Source: an uncultured Eggerthellaceae bacterium
Lineage (GTDB): Bacteria > Actinomycetota > Coriobacteriia > Coriobacteriales > Eggerthellaceae
Length of the DNA: 64,000 nt
Reading direction: 5' to 3'
Assembly: GCA_947632575.1 (NCBI GenBank)
Contig: CANRPV010000001.1
Coordinates: forward strand, 1 to 64,000
Numbering within the stretch: the stretch's first letter is position 1; each line of letters begins with the position of its first letter. Made by a program: the position numbers and the translations under genes. Below are positions 61,831-64,000 of this stretch, piece after piece. A model generated the notes under the pieces. That model was given only the letters and a program-made list of their open reading frames with translations, did not search any database and was not told where the DNA came from.

Positions 61831-62136
61831 ATGGATGAAATTAGAACGAAAGCAGTGAACGACCTTTTGCAGGTGCTTGCCCGTTTGGACGATGAAGATG
61901 AGATCTTCGCCCTGCTCGAGGATCTTTTCACCATTCGCGAAATCCGTGAAACGTCCCAACGCCTTATGGTGGCGCAGATGCTGAGCCAAGGTAAATCCTA
62001 TGCGGCCATCGAAGCCGCCTCCGGCGCCTCAGCCACCACCATCGCGCGAGTGTCCCGCTGCTTAAGCTATGGCAGCGGCGGGTATCAACAGGCTCTTAAG
62101 ATCCTAAACGATCTTGAGCCGGACGATAATCGTTAG
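61831..62136 (+). CDS. YerC/YecD-type TrpR-like regulator
   Basis: A 101-residue helical DNA-binding protein. LFTIREIRETSQRLMVAQMLSQGKSYAAIEAASGASATTIARVSRCLSYGSGGY is the characteristic YerC/YecD helix-turn-helix of the TrpR superfamily. The bound metabolite and targets are unknown. Its 3' end overlaps the converging Nudix gene by 41 bases, so the two transcripts are partly antisense. Confidence 0.9.
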   Translation: MDEIRTKAVNDLLQVLARLDDEDEIFALLEDLFTIREIRETSQRLMVAQMLSQGKSYAAIEAASGASATTIARVSRCLSYGSGGYQQALKILNDLEPDDNR

Positions 62137-62758
62137 CGATCATCTCAAGCACGAGCTGACAACGGGTTCCGATGGCCCAAGAATTTGAACTCAGGAACTC
62201 GGGCAGATCCTGCTTTTTCAGCGTGAATGGCTCGATGATCTCCTTAGCCTCCAACTGAGGTTTTCCGTCGGGTTCAGCCTTGACGAAAACCACCATCACG
62301 TTTTCCTCGGTAAGTCCAGTAGACGAGTACCCTGATTGAGCCAGAGGCCTTAGGCTTCCCGGGATCATCTTATAGCCGGTCTCTTCCTTAAGTTCCCTCT
62401 CCACGCAGTGTTCGATGGATTCGTCTTCGTCGATAAGACCGGCGGGAAAAGCCACGCACCAGGCGTTAAGAGGATAGCGAAACTCGCGAATCAAAAGGAT
62501 TTCATCGTTTGGCAAGAGAGGAACGATGCAAACGGCGTCGGGCTTGGGGGGAACCCCCTCGGCATTGGCCGCCAGTTGGGCGGTGTAGGCATTATGCCCC
62601 TTACGCGAGACGCTTTCGTAACCACGAATGCTGCCGTCGGGCAGGCGATAGGAGAGCAAATACTTGTTGGCCCAACCGCTGCTTACCTGCTCCACGTCAA
62701 CCAAGGTGGGAGTTTGCGCCTTGAGTTCGTCACTGAGCTCCAACAGGTTTTTGTCCAC
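62096..62758 (-). CDS. Nudix hydrolase, ADP-ribose pyrophosphatase-like
   Basis: A 220-residue enzyme hydrolysing nucleoside diphosphate-linked compounds. The Nudix box reads from AGLIDEDESIEHCVERELKEETGYKM, with the REL-EE-G core, preceded by VPLLPNDEILLIREFRYPLNAW as in ADP-ribose pyrophosphatases. GTG 62758 after AAAGGAGGAACC is a clear start; the open frame further upstream includes a terminator hairpin and is rejected. Confidence 0.9.
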   Translation of the reverse strand: MDKNLLELSDELKAQTPTLVDVEQVSSGWANKYLLSYRLPDGSIRGYESVSRKGHNAYTAQLAANAEGVPPKPDAVCIVPLLPNDEILLIREFRYPLNAWCVAFPAGLIDEDESIEHCVERELKEETGYKMIPGSLRPLAQSGYSSTGLTEENVMVVFVKAEPDGKPQLEAKEIIEPFTLKKQDLPEFLSSNSWAIGTRCQLVLEMIANDYRPAQDRLGS

Positions 62759-62828
62759 GGTTCCTCCTTTAATCAGTCTCGCCACCAAACGCTGAGACTG
62801 ATTATAGGTGATAAGCTCCAGACAAAGA

Positions 62829-62860
62829 AAATGGCGGCCGAGGGGGAGAGCCGCCATTTC
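62829..62860 (-). terminator. terminator on the minus strand downstream of hsp20
   Basis: AATGGCGGC near 62831-62839 pairs with GCCGCCATT at 62851-62859. Read on the minus strand the stem is followed by TTCTTTGTC, a T-rich tail. A second hairpin, AACAGGGG with CCCCTGTT (about 62968-62987), lies between it and hsp20 without a T-run. The 62759-63076 gap holds no gene. Confidence 0.7.
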
Positions 62861-63076
62861 TATGATGAGCGCTTGTAGGGTAGCGCTCGCAGGTCAGAGA
62901 GGAAGGAGGGGAAAGGATTTACTCTCATTCTGCATACCGTGATTATAGATTCTGTGGGGCCGAACAGGGGTTTTAGCCCCTGTTGGTTACCCTCGCGTTG
63001 CCCGTTCTTTTCATTGGTCAAAAAGTCGTAACCTGGCGGTTACATCACGGGTCTTGATGAAGGAGACGCGTTTTAA

Positions 63077-63514
63077 TTAGCCCTCGATAGCGATGAGCTT
63101 CTTCTCCTCGGGCTTCTCCTCAGGCTTCTCGAAAGGTACGGAGACCTTGAGGACACCGCCTTCGAACTTGGCTGTGATCTCATCCTCGCGGATGTCTTCG
63201 CCAACATAGAAGGCACGTTTGCAGGAACCCATGAAACGCTCCTTGCGAATATAGGTGCTGTCGCTTTCCTCTTCGGTCTTCTCTTCGCAGGACTGGGTGG
63301 AAGCACTGATGGACAGATAGCCATCCTTGAGCTCTACCTCAACGTTGTCCTTCTCATAGCCGGGAAGGCTTACCGTAAACTCAAGCCCTTCGTCGGTTTT
63401 CTCGATGTCGGTAGGCATCGGACGCGGCTGAGTGAAACCCTCGAGGCTGCGGAACGGAGCGGGACCGAAGGCCGGCCACATGCGGCGGCGACGCATAGGT
63501 ACAATGGTAGTCAT
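63077..63514 (-). CDS. Hsp20/alpha-crystallin small heat-shock protein
   Basis: A 145-residue holdase chaperone. The alpha-crystallin domain spans about 35-130 (TDEGLEFTVSLPGYEKDNVEVELKDGYLSISA, and the closing GGVLKVSVPFEKPEE). A short basic N-terminus (PMRRRRMWPAFGPAPF) and an acidic tail flank it. A perfect CIRCE operator about 195 bases upstream predicts HrcA repression and heat induction. A central stretch (CEEKTEEESDSTYIRKERF) with Cys is typical of clostridial/actinobacterial homologues. Confidence 0.95.
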   Translation of the reverse strand: MTTIVPMRRRRMWPAFGPAPFRSLEGFTQPRPMPTDIEKTDEGLEFTVSLPGYEKDNVEVELKDGYLSISASTQSCEEKTEEESDSTYIRKERFMGSCKRAFYVGEDIREDEITAKFEGGVLKVSVPFEKPEEKPEEKKLIAIEG

Positions 63515-63692
63515 GGATTTCTCCCTTTCTGTGGGGGCAAAGCAGCCAGAGAGTCAGGACGTCGCAGGGCTGTAACTTAAATCCCGATGGACTTTAAGCG
63601 CCCTCTCATGTGTTAACTCAACTTCACGGGTCAGATCGTGTCGGATGTGCTTGAATCTCTGATGCGTATGCCTGTGGTTTTTGTTCACCGTA

Positions 63693-63721
63693 GTTATACA
63701 CCGAATAATTAGCACTCGCAA
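63693..63721 (-). promoter_or_regulatory. predicted hsp20 promoter overlapping CIRCE
   Basis: On the minus strand TTGCGA (complement of 63716-63721), a 17-base spacer and TATAAC (complement of 63693-63698). The -35 box lies within the CIRCE element, so repressor binding would block polymerase. The leader would be about 165-170 bases long. Confidence 0.75.
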
Positions 63722-63735
63722 GCCGAGAGTGCTAA
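63709..63735 (-). promoter_or_regulatory. CIRCE operator (HrcA binding site)
   Basis: TTAGCACTC (63709-63717), nine bases, GAGTGCTAA (63727-63735): an exact match to the CIRCE consensus arms and spacing. Confidence 0.95.
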
Positions 63736-63869
63736 TTTCATGAAGCCAACACATTCCCTTGTGGTGGCACTCTTGTAGCCGCATACAGCATGTGCTTTTG
63801 AGCTGATGCTACAATAGGCTCGTGAGATGGGATGATAATGTTGGATGCGGCGTTTAAAGGGGGATTGCG

Positions 63870-64000
63870 ATGGACTTTCATAAGGTGCGCTTCAAGGCAG
63901 CCTATGGCACCGTCGATCAGCTGCCGCCATCCCAGCTTCCCGAAGTATCGTTCGCGGGGCGTTCCAATGTAGGCAAGTCCTCCTTGCTCAATCGTTTGAT
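63870..64000 (+). CDS. engB: ribosome biogenesis GTPase YihA/YsxC (partial, 5' end)
   Basis: Begins at ATG 63870 after AAAGGGGGA and runs off the end of the window. The 43 residues visible include [16 protein letters not shown], the G1 (P-loop) motif with the RSNVGKSS signature of the EngB/YsxC family, which assists late 50S ribosome assembly. Confidence 0.93.
   Translation, partial: MDFHKVRFKAAYGTVDQLPPSQLPEVSFAGRSNVGKSSLLNRL

Noticed and set aside
63554..63784. Possible 76-residue gene over the CIRCE region
   Set aside because: It spans the operator and promoter of hsp20, has no ribosome-binding site and no family resemblance.

Overview
The window looks like a chromosomal segment of an anaerobic, moderately GC-rich actinobacterium, most likely class Coriobacteriia (Eggerthellaceae-like). 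Reasons: oxygen-sensitive ribonucleotide reductase (nrdDG), hypFCD hydrogenase maturation genes, cytochrome bd oxidase, FocA, citramalate synthase, a one-chain PurL, paired YhgE/Pip proteins, a Pgi of the Tal-Pgi fusion type, CIRCE and NrdR operators, and sortase-type surface anchoring. The taxonomic call is inference from gene content; no marker such as 16S rRNA is present.

Layout. 1-5.6 kb: tRNA-Ser, a DUF2207 membrane protein, a DMT exporter, shikimate kinase, tRNA-Arg and a degenerate homocysteine-methyltransferase-like protein. 5.6-8.8 kb: nrdD-nrdG behind a textbook pair of NrdR boxes. 8.9-15.5 kb: an MscS channel, then a complete phosphate module pstS-C-A-B plus response regulator and histidine kinase; the PstS is circularly permuted. 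15.8-19.9 kb: tRNA-Leu, an Asp/Glu-racemase-like protein, an opine dehydrogenase and an orphan MetQ-like lipoprotein. 20-31 kb: membrane Ser/Thr kinase, pyridoxal kinase, serS, an aminotransferase-ddl operon, YtxH/PRC-barrel stress-type proteins and an archaeal-type class I aldolase. 31-38.4 kb (minus strand): tRNA-Leu, hypD-hypC-hypF, pgi, an orphan LytTR regulator and an Ala-rich repeat protein.

38.5-43.6 kb is the most interesting part. A tyrosine recombinase gene sits directly downstream of a 1146-residue von Willebrand A surface protein with a C-terminal sorting signal. Immediately upstream of that surface gene are perfect 20-bp inverted repeats (42952-42971 and 43309-43328) that bound a 377-bp AT-rich segment carrying promoter-like motifs. 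This has every part expected of a phase-variable invertible promoter: switch, recombinase and surface antigen. In the orientation given, the promoter motifs point away from the surface gene, so the sequenced state is probably OFF.

43.6-64 kb: cydAB, a Wzz-like protein with a P-loop-less kinase tail, a sirtuin, focA, queD, a serine acetyltransferase, purL, two YhgE/Pip proteins, cimA, a TrpR-like YerC, a Nudix hydrolase, CIRCE-controlled hsp20 and the start of engB/ysxC.

A window-wide oddity is that many genes end in short tandem repeats (10-30 bp) that copy the last codons together with the stop codon (serS, ddl, focA, epsC, purL, cimA, hypC). In some cases these copies also supply the start codon or ribosome-binding site of the next gene.
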